64,000 nucleotides of DNA from contig NZ_JAJJMO010000001.1 in NCBI RefSeq assembly GCF_020905345.1, forward strand, positions 1-64,000. The letters are read 5' to 3'. Position 1 is the first letter of the stretch, and each line of letters opens with the position of its first letter. Made by a program: the position numbers and the translations under genes. The DNA is from Flavobacterium pisciphilum. Lineage in GTDB: Bacteria; Bacteroidota; Bacteroidia; Flavobacteriales; Flavobacteriaceae. The notes beneath the pieces are model-generated. The model worked only from the letters and a program-made list of their open reading frames with translations. It was not told the origin of the DNA and ran no database searches. Shown here piece after piece: positions 63,894-64,000 of this stretch.

Positions 63894-64000
63894 TTAAAGT
63901 CTAACTTCTATTTTATTGTTTCTAAGTTCTTGTTTTAAGTCTTTGATTTCAATCTCTTTAAAGTGAAAAACGCTTGCTGCTAGTGCTGCATCAGCCTTAC
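63894..64000 (-). CDS. hisF: Imidazole glycerol phosphate synthase cyclase subunit, C-terminal end
   Basis: Only the last 35 codons are in the window: [20 protein letters not shown], then [14 protein letters not shown] and TAA. [15 protein letters not shown] is the conserved end of HisF, and hisIE downstream supports it. The gene continues past the right edge. Confidence 0.88.
   Translation of the reverse strand, partial: KADAALAASVFHFKEIEIKDLKQELRNNKIEVRL

Overview
The window is a chromosome segment from a low-GC Bacteroidota, almost certainly Flavobacterium or a close relative. The signs are AT-rich codon use, start sites without Shine-Dalgarno sequences, several TTG...TANNTTTG promoters, a long class II ketol-acid reductoisomerase, an orphan TonB-dependent receptor beside a GH3 enzyme, and short dispersed intergenic repeats (a GTCACCCTGACGAAGG core and others). 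No rRNA, tRNA, CRISPR array or complete insertion sequence was seen.

Layout. 1-8 kb: a surface protein with an S74 self-cleaving chaperone tail (cut by the window edge), repeat DNA, a PEBP-like protein, an AraC regulator, two small cytosolic genes, a decayed second copy of the S74 tail, an ankyrin protein and a secreted beta-rich protein. 8-15 kb: a catalytically degenerate Nudix regulator diverging from a TonB-dependent receptor/GH3 glycosidase pair, then a paralogue of the secreted protein. 15-25 kb: housekeeping genes (hotdog thioesterase, MscS/YbdG channel, two helicases, type II NADH dehydrogenase, Bcr/CflA efflux pump) separated by repeat-rich gaps. 25-28 kb: a small variable island with a PD-(D/E)xK/DUF5655 protein and a tail-to-tail toxin-antitoxin pair bracketed by 76-bp direct repeats. 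28-30.6 kb: a cNMP/CBS/DUF294 protein and a DEDD-exonuclease-like partner that lacks key residues.

30.6-36 kb (minus strand) is a tight seven-gene operon: FAD oxidoreductase, methyltransferase, type III polyketide synthase, dehydratase, ketosynthase, acyl carrier protein and phosphopantetheinyl transferase. It looks like a self-contained pathway that builds a special acyl starter, converts it to an alkylresorcinol or alkylpyrone, then methylates and oxidises it. 37-45 kb is an RHS polymorphic-toxin locus. It has one full-length RHS protein with a ParB-like toxic tip and a candidate immunity gene, followed by displaced and broken toxin tips, further candidate immunity genes (one a NADAR-domain protein, a family linked to reversal of ADP-ribosylation), RHS core scraps and a transposase remnant.

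45-56.5 kb: acetyl-CoA synthetase and the branched-chain amino acid genes leuA-leuB and ilvD-ilvB-ilvN-ilvC. The ilv block is preceded by a 20-residue leader peptide rich in Ile and Val and a Rho-independent terminator, the hallmark of transcription attenuation. 56.5-64 kb: a conserved Bacteroidota protein, a double-glycine-type Cys-rich peptide precursor, an M1 metallopeptidase, a CBM9-like secreted protein with a decayed tail copy downstream, small hypothetical genes, and the end of the his operon (hisF, a membrane protein, hisIE).

All calls come from reading the sequence. No database search was run.
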